From Ichthyobacterium seriolicida (GTDB lineage: Bacteria > Bacteroidota > Bacteroidia > Flavobacteriales > Ichthyobacteriaceae), in NCBI RefSeq assembly GCF_002369955.1, contig NZ_AP014564.1, forward strand, positions 745,097 to 809,096: a stretch of 64,000 nt of DNA, in the 5' to 3' direction. Each line of letters opens with the position of its first letter. The stretch's first letter is position 1. Under the pieces are notes generated by a model that worked only from the letters and a program-made list of their open reading frames with translations, did not search any database and was not told the DNA's origin. The position numbers were made by a program, and so were the translations under genes. Positions 26,447 through 35,374 of this stretch are shown here, in pieces.

Positions 26447-26610
26447 AATACACGCCCTTGGGAGTAACAGATTTCAAAGCACTGAGCTACTTTAAAAATA
26501 ACGATATACTGTATTTAGGGAAGTTCGTAACAGATGAGGATACCAAGATACGATTAACGAAATACATAAAAGACAAGTACTTAGATAAGAACCTACAAGA
26601 TAAGAGGTAA
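26424..26610 (+). pseudogene. 5'-truncated gene fragment, possibly phage-derived
   Basis: An open frame without a usable start reads SDIADKSQYTPLGVTDFKAL, then YFKNNDILYLGKFVTDEDTK and ending KYLDKNLQDKR before TAA at 26608-26610. It looks like the C-terminus of a larger protein. I do not recognise the family. It lies 4 bases before the next small ORF on the same strand, in operon-like spacing. Confidence 0.4.
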
Positions 26611-26614
26611 TGCT

Positions 26615-26842
26615 ATGACCGCAGATATCTTCGCAGAGTCCTTTGAAAACCTCCTTAATAGCTATGCTTATAAAATAAACAGGATAATATCCACCACGGT
26701 GGATAAGATGAAGAACATGGCAGATGTAAATAATCTGCATTCCGCACATATTAAAAAATTTAAGGTCTTACTTGTTAATGATGAGTTTCAATGTGATTAT
26801 TGCTCACATATGAAAGACAAGGTATTTTCAATAAGTCTTTGA
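26615..26842 (+). pseudogene. Fragment resembling a phage minor head (Mu gpF/SPP1 gp7-like) protein
   Basis: A 75-residue ORF. Its end, DEFQCDYCSHMKDKVFSI, resembles the CxxC...(D)GKVF motif of phage head morphogenesis proteins; its start is a helical segment (DIFAESFENLLNSYAYKINR). The frame is cut off exactly where repeat copy B begins. A full protein of that family would be several times longer, so this is a remnant if the match is right. An alternative is an unrelated small zinc-ribbon protein. Confidence 0.35.
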
Positions 26843-26965
26843 AAAGATAGAGCCGATACTCTCATAGATCCAGACCCCACTAATAAAAAGGCCTGTCTCC
26901 TTTCATAAATACAGCTTTTAAAGGGAAAATGGGGCTTACAACAGGTTAAAAATATGAGTTCTATA
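26826..26965. repeat. Direct repeat copy B (~140 bp)
   Basis: Matches 25946-26085 in the same orientation. Together the copies enclose about 740 bases with the small ORFs. This suggests insertion or duplication within a former gene. Confidence 0.6.
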
Positions 26966-27100
26966 AATAAATCAATTCATAAGAATACCAAAATATTTAT
27001 TAAGCTAGTATTGATATGATCTGGATTGTCAATACTGAGGATTAAACAGATATGATTTATTTAGATATATTGGCTAGAGAATAAAAAATCATATTTCAAT

Positions 27101-28639
27101 ATGTTGACAAAGACATACGGTAGCGCCCTATATGGGATTAGCGCATATATAGTAACAATAGAAGTAGATATAAATCGAGGGGTGGGGTTTTATCTAGTCG
27201 GTTTGCCAGATAATGCAGTAAAAGAGAGTAGCAAGAGGATATATTCTGCTCTTCAGAACAATGGCTTTAATTGGCCAGGTAAGAAGATAACCATAAATAT
27301 GGCTCCTGCAGATATAAGAAAGGAAGGGGCTTGTTATGATTTGAGTATAGCTATAGGTATTTTAGTCTCTTCCAAACAGATAGAAGCTCTAGAATTGGAT
27401 GAGTATTTAATAATGGGAGAATTATCTCTAGACGGAGATCTACAACCTATAAAAGGAGTGTTGCCCATAGCATTAAAGGCCAAAGAAGAAGGCTTTAAAA
27501 GGTTGATTGTTCCAAAACAAAATGAAAAAGAAGCAGCTATAGTAGATGGAATAAGTGTTTATGGGATGAATAATATCGTCGATGTAGCTCAGTTTTTGTC
27601 AAAGAAGAAATCTATGGAGCCCTATGTGATAGATATTAAAAAAATCCTTGGAGAAACTTCCAGTAAATACGAATTTGACTTTGAAGATGTAAGAGGTCAA
27701 GAAAGTGTAAAAAGAGCATTAGAAGTGGCTGCTGCAGGAGGACATAATATCATTTTAATAGGATCTCCAGGCTCGGGCAAAACTATGATGGCAAAGAGAT
27801 TACCATCTATATTACCTCCCTTAACTCTAAGCGAAGCATTGGAAACAACTAAGATATATAGTGTTACTAAAAATATAAAAAAGAATATTTCTATTATGAC
27901 AGAACGCCCTTTTAGGTCACCTCATCACACCATATCTGATATAGCATTAGTAGGTGGAGGAAGTTATCCACAGCCAGGCGAAATATCATTAGCTCACAAT
28001 GGAGTTCTCTTTTTAGACGAGTTGCCAGAATTTAAAAGGAGTGTCTTAGAAGTTATGAGACAACCCTTAGAAGATAGAGAAATAATCATATCTAGAGCTA
28101 AGTTCACAGTGATGTATCCCTCTAGTTTTATGCTTGTAGCTTCTATGAATCCTAGTCCTTCGGGATATTTTCCAGATACAAATAACAACTTTAGTTCATC
28201 GCAATTAGAAATGCAACGTTATTTTAGTAAAATATCAGGTCCTCTTTTAGATAGAATAGATCTTCATATAGAAGTCGCTCCCGTGCCTTTCGAAGAGTTA
28301 TCAAAAGATGAAAAGTCAGAGAATAGCAGTGAAATAAGAAAGAGAGTTGTTAGAGCTAGAAATATACAGACAGAGAGGTTTCAACATTGCGATAATGTCA
28401 ATTACAATGCTCAGATGAACAAAAGACACATAGAAGATTTTTGCAAATTATCAGATATAGAAAAAGATCTTTTAAAAAGAGCTATGGATACTCTAAATCT
28501 ATCAGCCCGTGCGTACGATAGAATATTAAAAGTGTCTAGAACGATAGCTGATTTAGAAGGTTTGGAAAATATACAAGTCAGACATCTCACCGAAGCCATA
28601 CAATACAGAAGCTTAGATAGAGAAGGATGGATGAGATAG
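27101..28639 (+). CDS. comM: ComM/YifB family Mg chelatase-like AAA ATPase
   Basis: A 512-residue protein of normal length. The N-terminal Lon-like domain has [20 protein letters not shown]. The AAA+ core has Walker [21 protein letters not shown] near residue 222, Walker [13 protein letters not shown], and the family's [12 protein letters not shown]. The C-terminal domain ends [13 protein letters not shown]. ComM is a branch-migration helicase that helps integrate DNA during natural transformation. The last 353 bases of the gene and 21 bases beyond are duplicated at 30982-31353. Confidence 0.95.
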   Translation: MLTKTYGSALYGISAYIVTIEVDINRGVGFYLVGLPDNAVKESSKRIYSALQNNGFNWPGKKITINMAPADIRKEGACYDLSIAIGILVSSKQIEALELDEYLIMGELSLDGDLQPIKGVLPIALKAKEEGFKRLIVPKQNEKEAAIVDGISVYGMNNIVDVAQFLSKKKSMEPYVIDIKKILGETSSKYEFDFEDVRGQESVKRALEVAAAGGHNIILIGSPGSGKTMMAKRLPSILPPLTLSEALETTKIYSVTKNIKKNISIMTERPFRSPHHTISDIALVGGGSYPQPGEISLAHNGVLFLDELPEFKRSVLEVMRQPLEDREIIISRAKFTVMYPSSFMLVASMNPSPSGYFPDTNNNFSSSQLEMQRYFSKISGPLLDRIDLHIEVAPVPFEELSKDEKSENSSEIRKRVVRARNIQTERFQHCDNVNYNAQMNKRHIEDFCKLSDIEKDLLKRAMDTLNLSARAYDRILKVSRTIADLEGLENIQVRHLTEAIQYRSLDREGWMR

Positions 28640-28660
28640 AAAAAGATAGAATCATCTTTG
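28288..28660 (+). repeat. Direct repeat: 3' end of comM, copy 1
   Basis: These 373 bases match 30982-31353 with one substitution (within GAAGCCATA) and one missing A after the stop. The repeat includes the last 117 codons of comM and the weak hairpin after it. The repeat distance is 2,694 bases. Confidence 0.97.
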
Positions 28661-28668
28661 ATTTTTTT
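28643..28668 (+). terminator. Weak terminator after comM
   Basis: AAAGAT-AGAATC-ATCTTT followed by GATTTTTTT. The stem is short, so termination is probably partial. Confidence 0.45.
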
Positions 28669-28689
28669 ATCTATATAGTTCATTTTAAA

Positions 28690-28899
28690 CCAGACTATTC
28701 ATAGTCATATAAATTTTTCAGGTTAAATCTATCGTTTTTATAGAGTATTTCCAAGTAATTGTCAATTTAACTCAGGTTATAAACAATGTATTTTTATTAC
28801 TCATTTTTGGGGAATATCTAAAGTGGTCTAGATTTCGTTAAAATCCCTTAAAATTAACACCTAATATCAAATATGAAATATAACCATGGATAATCCAGG
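28690..28899. mobile_element. MITE-like remnant of an IS1380-family element (~210 bp)
   Basis: The left end CCAGACTATTCATAGTCATA resembles the right end of the intact IS1380 copy at 61615-63214 (CCCGCATTATTCATAGTCAT on the minus strand). The right end, read on the minus strand, is CCTGGATTATCCATGGTTAT and matches that copy's left end nearly base for base for about 60 bases. No transposase remains between them. Both flanks have TTAA close to the ends. It is a deletion derivative, possibly mobilisable in trans. The 28640-29040 interval holds no gene. Confidence 0.7.
28769..28783. repeat. Dispersed motif AACTCAGGTTATAAA, copy 1
   Basis: The same 15 bases recur at 32887-32901, and with one change at 31476-31490. 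It may be an end fragment of an unidentified IS or a regulatory word; its meaning is unknown. Confidence 0.4.
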
Positions 28900-29040
28900 T
28901 TAATCAGGGAACATGATTCTCAGTTATAAATTAGTCCAATGACGTGCTAACCTAGGTGCAGAATGGTACAGTAAACAATCCAATAAGCACCTTTGATCGG
29001 CATATTGATGGTGATAAAATCTAACAAAATGTGTTGACGA

Positions 29041-30576
29041 TTATGCTTCTAGAAATGCCTTTAATTCTCCAAATAATTCTGTAGCGTTTTCCGCATTTAT
29101 GTCCTCATCCGCTGCTTTGTATGCTTCATTTATTTTATTTTTTCCAGTTAATCTTGCACCTAATTTATTGTTCAAATATTCCTCAAGATTAGGTGACAAT
29201 TGGATACCTTTCTTAGATTCTAGTGTATTCTCAAGAAGCTTTGAGTTGTCCAAAGCTTCATCTTCATCCCATATACTGAAATACTTTGTTATCCCCATTG
29301 CAATGCATAATCCCGTGAAGTAGGACACACCACCTTTTCCATTACAGCTGATGATAGAAATACCATTCCTATCTAAGTCTATACCCCAATGCGATTCAAT
29401 AACATGGTGCAAGAATATTTTATCTGAATCACCTTCAACTAGAACTACTTTTTTAGCAAAGAATATTTCGTTTCTTTCAGTATTGAAATGTGAGTAGATT
29501 TTGAACCGCTGCTTTCCTGCTTCAATTCTATTAATGAAATTATTATTCTTTTTGGTATTTATTGTACCATTTTCTTTGTCCTTGGTAAGAATTTCTATTT
29601 CGTATGCTCTAAGGGCATCAATGAAGTTTGGGTTGTGTGTAGTATAGAGTATCTGAGAGGTTTCTGTAATCTTTTGAAAACTCTTATACAGTGCTCGCTG
29701 AGCTTGTGGGTACAAATAAATTTCGGGTTCTTCAATTCCAAATATTACATTACCACCCATAAGCTCTGCATAAGTTTGGAATATGGAAAGTAATATTAGA
29801 TTTTGCATTCCAGAACCCACCTCATCAGAATCAAATATTTTTTTCGAATCGTTTTCTGTAAGCGTAATTTGCAGTGTTTTATAAAACCAGTTAAGATTGT
29901 AGATGTTCAATTCTGGCTTCATCCCAGAAGCGAGTCCAACTGAGTTGGTGGCGCAATGACTGGTAAAAGAATCTGCAAACTTCTTGAATGTAAGACTGTC
30001 TTTATCAAAATCTTTTTCTAAGAATTGTCTGGGCTTATCCATATGTTCTTTAAATTCATTCCTTAACTCCTTCTCATCACCTTTGTAATGATTTACATAA
30101 TTCTTATAGACTTCACGCATTAGTTTCCCTAGTAATGTCCAGTTGGTCACTCTTAACTGACTATTCAAATCTCTATTCGATGGTATGTGAATGAAATGAC
30201 ATTTTCGTTTAAATTCATCACTGACATAATAATCTTTTGTGTCGTCATTATTCTTTAGGCGTACTTTACATTTGAATTCTGGGTACATTTTCATGCACAA
30301 AGTGATATAGTCTATTTTGACAGTATTCTCATAATACGAATGTTCGATGGGGGTTTTAAAGTCAACTCTGATTTTGATAGGTTTATTTGTATTATTGAAT
30401 AGCTCTTTTGCAACCTTAGCTTTGGTAGCCCACCCTTCACCTAAAATTAAATCTAAAGCCTTCAGAACATTTGTTTTTCCTACACTGTTTGCACCAATCA
30501 ATGCACATAGAGGGTTTGGCTCAATATAGATTTCTTTAATCGATCTAAAATTGACAATACGAATACTCTTTATCAT
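29041..30576 (-). CDS. OLD-family ATPase with TOPRIM nuclease domain
   Basis: A 511-residue protein. An SMC-like ATPase comes first: Walker A GANSVGKT at 28-35, Walker B VIFGIEEPEIYLYP at 277-290, and YTTHNP at 311-316. The TOPRIM domain follows, with VVLVEGDSD (Glu381) and WDEDE (436-440), the metal-binding acids. This is the layout of class 1 OLD (overcoming lysogenisation defect) nucleases, several of which defend against phage, alone or with a partner. The gene sits alone in a small island between two copies of the comM 3' end. A decayed gene lies directly upstream on the same strand and may have been its partner. Confidence 0.88.
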   Translation of the reverse strand: MIKSIRIVNFRSIKEIYIEPNPLCALIGANSVGKTNVLKALDLILGEGWATKAKVAKELFNNTNKPIKIRVDFKTPIEHSYYENTVKIDYITLCMKMYPEFKCKVRLKNNDDTKDYYVSDEFKRKCHFIHIPSNRDLNSQLRVTNWTLLGKLMREVYKNYVNHYKGDEKELRNEFKEHMDKPRQFLEKDFDKDSLTFKKFADSFTSHCATNSVGLASGMKPELNIYNLNWFYKTLQITLTENDSKKIFDSDEVGSGMQNLILLSIFQTYAELMGGNVIFGIEEPEIYLYPQAQRALYKSFQKITETSQILYTTHNPNFIDALRAYEIEILTKDKENGTINTKKNNNFINRIEAGKQRFKIYSHFNTERNEIFFAKKVVLVEGDSDKIFLHHVIESHWGIDLDRNGISIISCNGKGGVSYFTGLCIAMGITKYFSIWDEDEALDNSKLLENTLESKKGIQLSPNLEEYLNNKLGARLTGKNKINEAYKAADEDINAENATELFGELKAFLEA

Positions 30577-30653
30577 TGCTAATTAACACTTTGTTGAAGC
30601 CGATAAATTTAGAAATTAAAACACAAAATATCCTACGTAGATATACCTAAGAA

Positions 30654-30981
30654 CTAATCAATCATTAATTGCTTTATTCGCTCTATTTCTTCCAGAAGTG
30701 GTTGCAAGAATAGACTACCCTCGTTGTTCATCATATTACGATATTGTTTCTTCCCACTGTCAACTGTAACGGGTTTTGTTGAGGTATTATTTACACTACT
30801 TATGAGGTCTACAGACCTGTTTGTGACCCTTTAGTTGGATGATTGGTCATTCTTTTGGTACCTATAGAGATTTTCTTTTTTGTTTTAATAGATTGTAACT
30901 GATTGTTTACAAAGTTCCGAAGTAGATTACCACTATACATGTCATATTTTGCTTTTTGTTCCATATCGGATGGAGCATAGT
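30654..30981 (-). pseudogene. Decayed gene upstream of the OLD nuclease (unknown family)
   Basis: The minus strand encodes YAPSDMEQKAKYDMYSGNLL and onward to TNHPTKGSQTGL before a stop. A one-base shift near 30830 continues RVTNRSVDLISSVNNTSTKP through LLEEIERIKQLMID to a stop at 30654-30656. The 5' part is missing where the comM duplicate begins. The basic stretch KTKKKISIGTKRM suggests a nucleic acid-binding protein, but I do not recognise the family. It lies 77 bases upstream of the OLD gene on the same strand, so the two may have formed an operon. Confidence 0.55.
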
Positions 30982-31353
30982 TTTCGAAGAGTTATCAAAA
31001 GATGAAAAGTCAGAGAATAGCAGTGAAATAAGAAAGAGAGTTGTTAGAGCTAGAAATATACAGACAGAGAGGTTTCAACATTGCGATAATGTCAATTACA
31101 ATGCTCAGATGAACAAAAGACACATAGAAGATTTTTGCAAATTATCAGATATAGAAAAAGATCTTTTAAAAAGAGCTATGGATACTCTAAATCTATCAGC
31201 CCGTGCGTACGATAGAATATTAAAAGTGTCTAGAACGATAGCTGATTTAGAAGGTTTGGAAAATATACAAGTCAGACATCTCACCGAAGCTATACAATAC
31301 AGAAGCTTAGATAGAGAAGGATGGATGAGATAGAAAAGATAGAATCATCTTTG
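30982..31353 (+). pseudogene. comM: Duplicate of the comM 3' end (copy 2)
   Basis: Encodes the last 117 residues of ComM ([20 protein letters not shown] to [11 protein letters not shown]) without the ATPase core, so it cannot function. An in-frame start at 30956 would come from foreign upstream sequence and is not meaningful. Near-identity with copy 1 shows that the duplication is recent or kept alike by gene conversion. Confidence 0.95.
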
Positions 31354-31428
31354 CACTTTTTACCTAAAAGAGTGTGAATGTAGATTTAATTATCGCAATG
31401 AAAATGTGTAATTTCGTCCGTTAAAATG

Positions 31429-31468
31429 GCTAAGAAAAAATCCCCTTAAGTTGTTTTGAAACAATATT
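31429..31468. repeat. Solo end of the IS1595 element type
   Basis: On the minus strand this reads TGTTTCAAAACAACTTAAGG then GGATTTTTTCTTAGCCATTT. It matches the left end of the intact IS1595 copy at 22831 and onward with a few changes. No transposase is attached. It lies about 75 bases after the comM duplicate, so an IS may have helped form the island. Confidence 0.7.
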
Positions 31469-31475
31469 AATATCA

Positions 31476-31490
31476 AACTCAGGTTTTAAA
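31476..31490. repeat. Dispersed motif AACTCAGGTTTTAAA, copy 2
   Basis: One base different from the copies at 28769 and 32887; 15 bases before the start codon of the BNR lipoprotein gene. Confidence 0.4.
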
Positions 31491-31505
31491 TTTACTGGCT
31501 TAAAG

Positions 31506-32621
31506 ATGATCTCTAAACTTTATAACAATATAACAACAATGGCGATAAGATTTTGTTTGATTGTAGTATCCATGTCTTTTTTTTGTTCCTGTTCTATACC
31601 TAAAAAAAATAAGTATAAAAATGTGATGATCTATTCCGAGTTAGAAGGGAATGGATGGCTTGGACCTTGTGAGCCTCATATAGATATAGATACTACCAAT
31701 ACAAAAAACATGATAGTAGGTGCTGTTTTAGATTGTTATTGTTACTCTTTTGATGGAGGTAATACTTGGGAAGTAGAAAGGATTATGTCTTCTACATCTG
31801 AAGAGGAGTCTAAAGCATCAGCATCCGCTTATGGATTAAATGGTGAAATATATGTCTCATGGTCGTATGATGATAAAATATATTTTAATAAGAGTTTAGA
31901 TAATGGAAAGTCGTGGTTATATAATAGCAGCCTCGTTATATCTGAACAAGAAGGAGGAGGAAGTCAGAATATATTAGGCATGGGTAAATGCCATGAATTC
32001 ACTCAACTTGAAAATATAAATTCCTATCACGATGGCCAATATTTTAAGAGTTTAGACGATGGGAAAGCTTGGTTTTACGATGGACTTGTCATATCTAAAC
32101 AAAAAGGAAAAAAAGGTCATATATCTGGCATAGGTAGATGCAATGGCTTTCCAGTTACATGTGTAGATAGAAGTGATAGTAAATATAGAGGAACTATTTA
32201 TGTAAACTGGAGCGATCAGAGAAATGGAAGCGACAATACGGATATTTGGATATCTAAGTCTACAGATCAAGGTGATAATTGGTCTGAGCCTATACGGGTA
32301 AATCAGGACAACACTAAGTCTCATCAGTTTTTTACTTGGATGAGCGTCGATCCTATCACTGGATACATATATATAGTTTATTACGATCGAAGTAATTACG
32401 AAGGTTTAAAAACAGATGTAAGTCTAGCCATTTCTGAAGATGGTGGTATTACATGGAAAAATGAAGTCATATCAGAAAAACCATTTGAAGAAATCCCTGA
32501 AGATGTCTTTTTTGGAGATTTCAACAATATCAGTGCTTATAATGGTGTTATAAGACCTGTGTGGACTCGTTACGACAAAGAGACGGGTTTGAGTATATGG
32601 ACTGCAATTATAAATAGATAA
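31506..32621 (+). CDS. Lipoprotein with BNR/Asp-box (sialidase-like propeller) repeats
   Basis: A 371-residue secreted protein. A hydrophobic segment ends SFFCSCS, a lipobox-like site (Cys about residue 29). Asp-box motifs SxDxGxxW recur: SFDGGNTWE, SLDNGKSWL, SLDDGKAWF, STDQGDNWS and SEDGGITWK, as in beta-propeller sialidases. The blades SLDNGKSW...VISEQEGG and SLDDGKAW...VISKQKGK look like an internal duplication. The catalytic Arg triad and Tyr of true sialidases cannot be confirmed, so this may be a binding propeller rather than an enzyme. It stands alone upstream of pgi. Confidence 0.75.
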   Translation: MISKLYNNITTMAIRFCLIVVSMSFFCSCSIPKKNKYKNVMIYSELEGNGWLGPCEPHIDIDTTNTKNMIVGAVLDCYCYSFDGGNTWEVERIMSSTSEEESKASASAYGLNGEIYVSWSYDDKIYFNKSLDNGKSWLYNSSLVISEQEGGGSQNILGMGKCHEFTQLENINSYHDGQYFKSLDDGKAWFYDGLVISKQKGKKGHISGIGRCNGFPVTCVDRSDSKYRGTIYVNWSDQRNGSDNTDIWISKSTDQGDNWSEPIRVNQDNTKSHQFFTWMSVDPITGYIYIVYYDRSNYEGLKTDVSLAISEDGGITWKNEVISEKPFEEIPEDVFFGDFNNISAYNGVIRPVWTRYDKETGLSIWTAIINR

Positions 32622-32763
32622 TTTTTTTTCATTTTTAAAATATTTTGAATCAAAATTAGATGCGTTTTTTCTATTTAACTAATAAGTTATTTGTTAAAAA
32701 CACTTAAAAGGCTTGATCTTATTAAGATTAAATAGAATTATATTTATAGTCATTTGAATATCT

Positions 32764-32785
32764 CTGTGTAAAAAGTGTAAAATTT
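32764..32785. repeat. Possible solo IS256-type end
   Basis: CTGTGTAAAAAGTGTAAAAT resembles the IS-like end at 15155-15175 (CTGTAAAATGTGTAAAGTTT). It is short and AT-rich, so the match may be chance. Apart from this and the AACTCAGG motif, the 32622-32937 interval shows nothing recognisable. Confidence 0.25.
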
Positions 32786-32886
32786 CGACTAAATAGCTTC
32801 ACGAGTATATAAAATTGATTAAGTAGTCACACCGACAACCTCTTAAATCCCAATAAATTCAAGGGGGTGAGCTTTTTTATTAATTC

Positions 32887-32901
32887 AACTCAGGTTATAA
32901 A
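32887..32901. repeat. Dispersed motif AACTCAGGTTATAAA, copy 3
   Basis: Identical to 28769-28783; 36 bases before the pgi start codon. Confidence 0.4.
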
Positions 32902-32937
32902 TATTGTTAATTTTGTTTTTTCTGATTTATAGTATAA

Positions 32938-34590
32938 ATGTTAGGAATACAAAATCCCACCGAGACAAAATTTTGGAAAAAACTACAGGAGCATTTTGTT
33001 TCTATCAAGCCAGTTCATATGAAGGATTTATTTTCTAATGACGAAAATAGATTCGAGAAACTATCTGTGGAATTTAATAATATACTCATAGACTATTCCA
33101 AAAATATAATAACACAACAGACTTTAGATTACTTGTTTAAACTAGCTGAAGAGATGAATCTGTGTAGTGCTATTGAGAAGATGTTCCATGGGGAAAACAT
33201 AAATTTTACAGAGGGCAGATCTGTTCTTCATACCGCCCTTAGAAGTAGAGATAGTAGTAGTTATTATTTGGGTTGTGAGAGCATATATAACGATATAGAG
33301 AAGGTATTAGAGCGCATAAAAAAAAATAGCGAATCAGTTATTTCTAAGGAGTGGAAAGGGTATTCTGGCAGACATATTTTAGATGTAGTACACATAGGGG
33401 TAGGAGGGTCTAGTGTTGGAGTCACAATGGTATGTAAAGCTTTAGAGTGCTATAAAACGCGTCTGAATATACATTTCATAAACGATATAGATGAAGCTTA
33501 TATAAGGGGTGTGTTAGATGATTTAAACCCTGAAACTACACTTGTTATAGTTGCATCTAAAACTTTTACTACTCGAGAGACTATCATCAATGCCAATTTA
33601 GTAAAGAAGTGGTTTTTAGATACGGCCAAAGATGAGAGTTGTATATCAAAACATTTCATAGCGGTAACGGCCCATATAGATAAAGCACTTGAATTTGGTA
33701 TTTGTAGAGAAAATATATTTGAGTTTTGGGATTGGGTTGTAGGTCGTTATTCTCTTTGGAGTTCTGTAGGGTTAACTATATCTCTGTACATAGGATTCGA
33801 TAATTTTAAAGAATTACTCAGAGGAGGTCACCAAATGGATGAGCATTTTAGAAACACTCCAATTAATAGAAATATTCCTGTGATATTAGCTCTGATAGGC
33901 ATTTGGTATAATAATTTTTTTGGAATGGATACCGAAGCTATTTTCACGTATAATAGATGTATGAAATATTTTGTTCCATATATTCAACAGTTGAGTATGG
34001 AGAGCAATGGCAAATGTGTAGATAGAAGTGGTAAACGAGTAAATTATCAAACAGGTCCAGTTGTTTGGGGGGGCGATGGCATAATTGGGCAACACTCTTT
34101 TTATCAATTAATCCATCAAGGAACTAAAATAATACCTTCTGATTTTATAGTTGTAGTAAAGCCTTTTGATAAAAAAAACAATTACAGCAAAGAGTTGATG
34201 TCTAATTTCTTTGCGCAGACAGAGGCACTTATGATGGGAAAAATAGATAGTTCTACACAAGGAGATTCAAAAAGTGATGAAATAGGGATAGATGATAACA
34301 AAATAAATTGTACAAAGCCATTTAGTCTATTTGTGGGAAATAGACCTAGTAATTCTATTATGATAAAGGAGCTGACTCCTAGGAGTTTAGGTAGTCTTAT
34401 AGCTATGTATGAGCATAAGATATTTACCCAAGGTGTGATATTAAACATTTTCAGTTTTGATCAGTGGGGTGTGGAATTAGGTAAAAATATAGCTGTTGAT
34501 ATATTGGATGAGTTAAACCATGAGAGAAAAATACAATCTCATAACAGTTCTACAAATGGACTTATAAATGCGTACAAACAAATAATATGA
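32938..34590 (+). CDS. pgi: Glucose-6-phosphate isomerase
   Basis: A 550-residue phosphoglucose isomerase of the long type. Signatures are VHIGVGGSSVGVTMVCKAL for the sugar-phosphate site, IVASKTFTTRETI, FWDWVVGRYSLWSSVG, and the C-terminal FSFDQWGVELGK. The catalytic Glu and His segments (SMESNGK and GQHSFYQLIHQGT) are intact. It interconverts glucose 6-phosphate and fructose 6-phosphate. Its stop overlaps the start of the ABC ATPase gene (ATGA). Confidence 0.96.
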   Translation: MLGIQNPTETKFWKKLQEHFVSIKPVHMKDLFSNDENRFEKLSVEFNNILIDYSKNIITQQTLDYLFKLAEEMNLCSAIEKMFHGENINFTEGRSVLHTALRSRDSSSYYLGCESIYNDIEKVLERIKKNSESVISKEWKGYSGRHILDVVHIGVGGSSVGVTMVCKALECYKTRLNIHFINDIDEAYIRGVLDDLNPETTLVIVASKTFTTRETIINANLVKKWFLDTAKDESCISKHFIAVTAHIDKALEFGICRENIFEFWDWVVGRYSLWSSVGLTISLYIGFDNFKELLRGGHQMDEHFRNTPINRNIPVILALIGIWYNNFFGMDTEAIFTYNRCMKYFVPYIQQLSMESNGKCVDRSGKRVNYQTGPVVWGGDGIIGQHSFYQLIHQGTKIIPSDFIVVVKPFDKKNNYSKELMSNFFAQTEALMMGKIDSSTQGDSKSDEIGIDDNKINCTKPFSLFVGNRPSNSIMIKELTPRSLGSLIAMYEHKIFTQGVILNIFSFDQWGVELGKNIAVDILDELNHERKIQSHNSSTNGLINAYKQII

Positions 34591-35303
34591 GTATAAAAGT
34601 TAGTGATTTAAGTAAGTATTTTAATGGGAGAAGGATATTAAACGGTGTATCTTTCGATATACCTAAGGGAGAAATAGTAGGATTGTTAGGTCCTAATGGA
34701 GCTGGTAAGTCTACACTTATGAAGATATTGAACGGATATATTTCAGCATGTGATGGCGTAGCGGAGTTAGCGGGCTTTAATGTAGAGACAGATACAGAAC
34801 AAGTTCAAAACAGAATAGGTTATCTATCTGAAAATAACCCTCTGTACACGGATATGTACATAAGGGAATATTTGTGTTTTGTAGCTGCTATCTATAGAGT
34901 GGATGATTCTAAGAAAAGAGTAGAAGATATAATAGATATGTTAAATCTCAGGACAGAGCTCGACAAAAAAATATATAAATTATCTAAGGGCTATAAGCAG
35001 AGGATAGGTTTGGCTCAAGCTATGATTCACTCTCCAGAGGTTTTGATATTAGATGAGCCGACGACTGGCTTAGATCCTAATCAGTTAGAGGATTTTAGGG
35101 TTCTGATAAAGAAATTTAAAGGAGATAAAACGATTTTATTTTCTACTCATATACTGCAAGAGGTAGAATATATTTGTGATAGAATTATTTTTATAGATGG
35201 GGGAAGCATAGTTGGAGATATTAAGATGGAGGATCTTAAAAAAAATCCCCATGGAGATTTAAAAAGTATTTTTAGCAGTTTAATTAAAAATGTCAGCAGT
35301 TAA
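34587..35303 (+). CDS. gldA: GldA-like ABC transporter ATPase
   Basis: A 238-residue ABC ATPase. Walker A GPNGAGKST is near residue 36, signature LSKGYKQRIGLAQAM, Walker B VLILDEPTTGLDPNQL, H-loop LFSTHILQEVE. The Q-loop region GYLSENNPLYTDMYIREYL matches GldA of gliding flavobacteria. GldA proteins are usually near 300 residues, so this one lacks about 60 C-terminal residues. GldF and GldG, its membrane partners, are not nearby, so gliding itself cannot be inferred. Translationally coupled to pgi. Confidence 0.8.
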   Translation: MSIKVSDLSKYFNGRRILNGVSFDIPKGEIVGLLGPNGAGKSTLMKILNGYISACDGVAELAGFNVETDTEQVQNRIGYLSENNPLYTDMYIREYLCFVAAIYRVDDSKKRVEDIIDMLNLRTELDKKIYKLSKGYKQRIGLAQAMIHSPEVLILDEPTTGLDPNQLEDFRVLIKKFKGDKTILFSTHILQEVEYICDRIIFIDGGSIVGDIKMEDLKKNPHGDLKSIFSSLIKNVSS

Positions 35304-35374
35304 CATTTTTTTCTGTCTGTTTTAATTTATCAAGACGAGTGCGTTATAGAATTTATTTTAGAGTCAGATAAACT

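Noticed and set aside
30956-31333. Open frame of 125 codons as an independent gene
   Set aside because: From 30982 on it is a copy of the comM 3' end; the few codons before belong to a decayed gene on the other strand.
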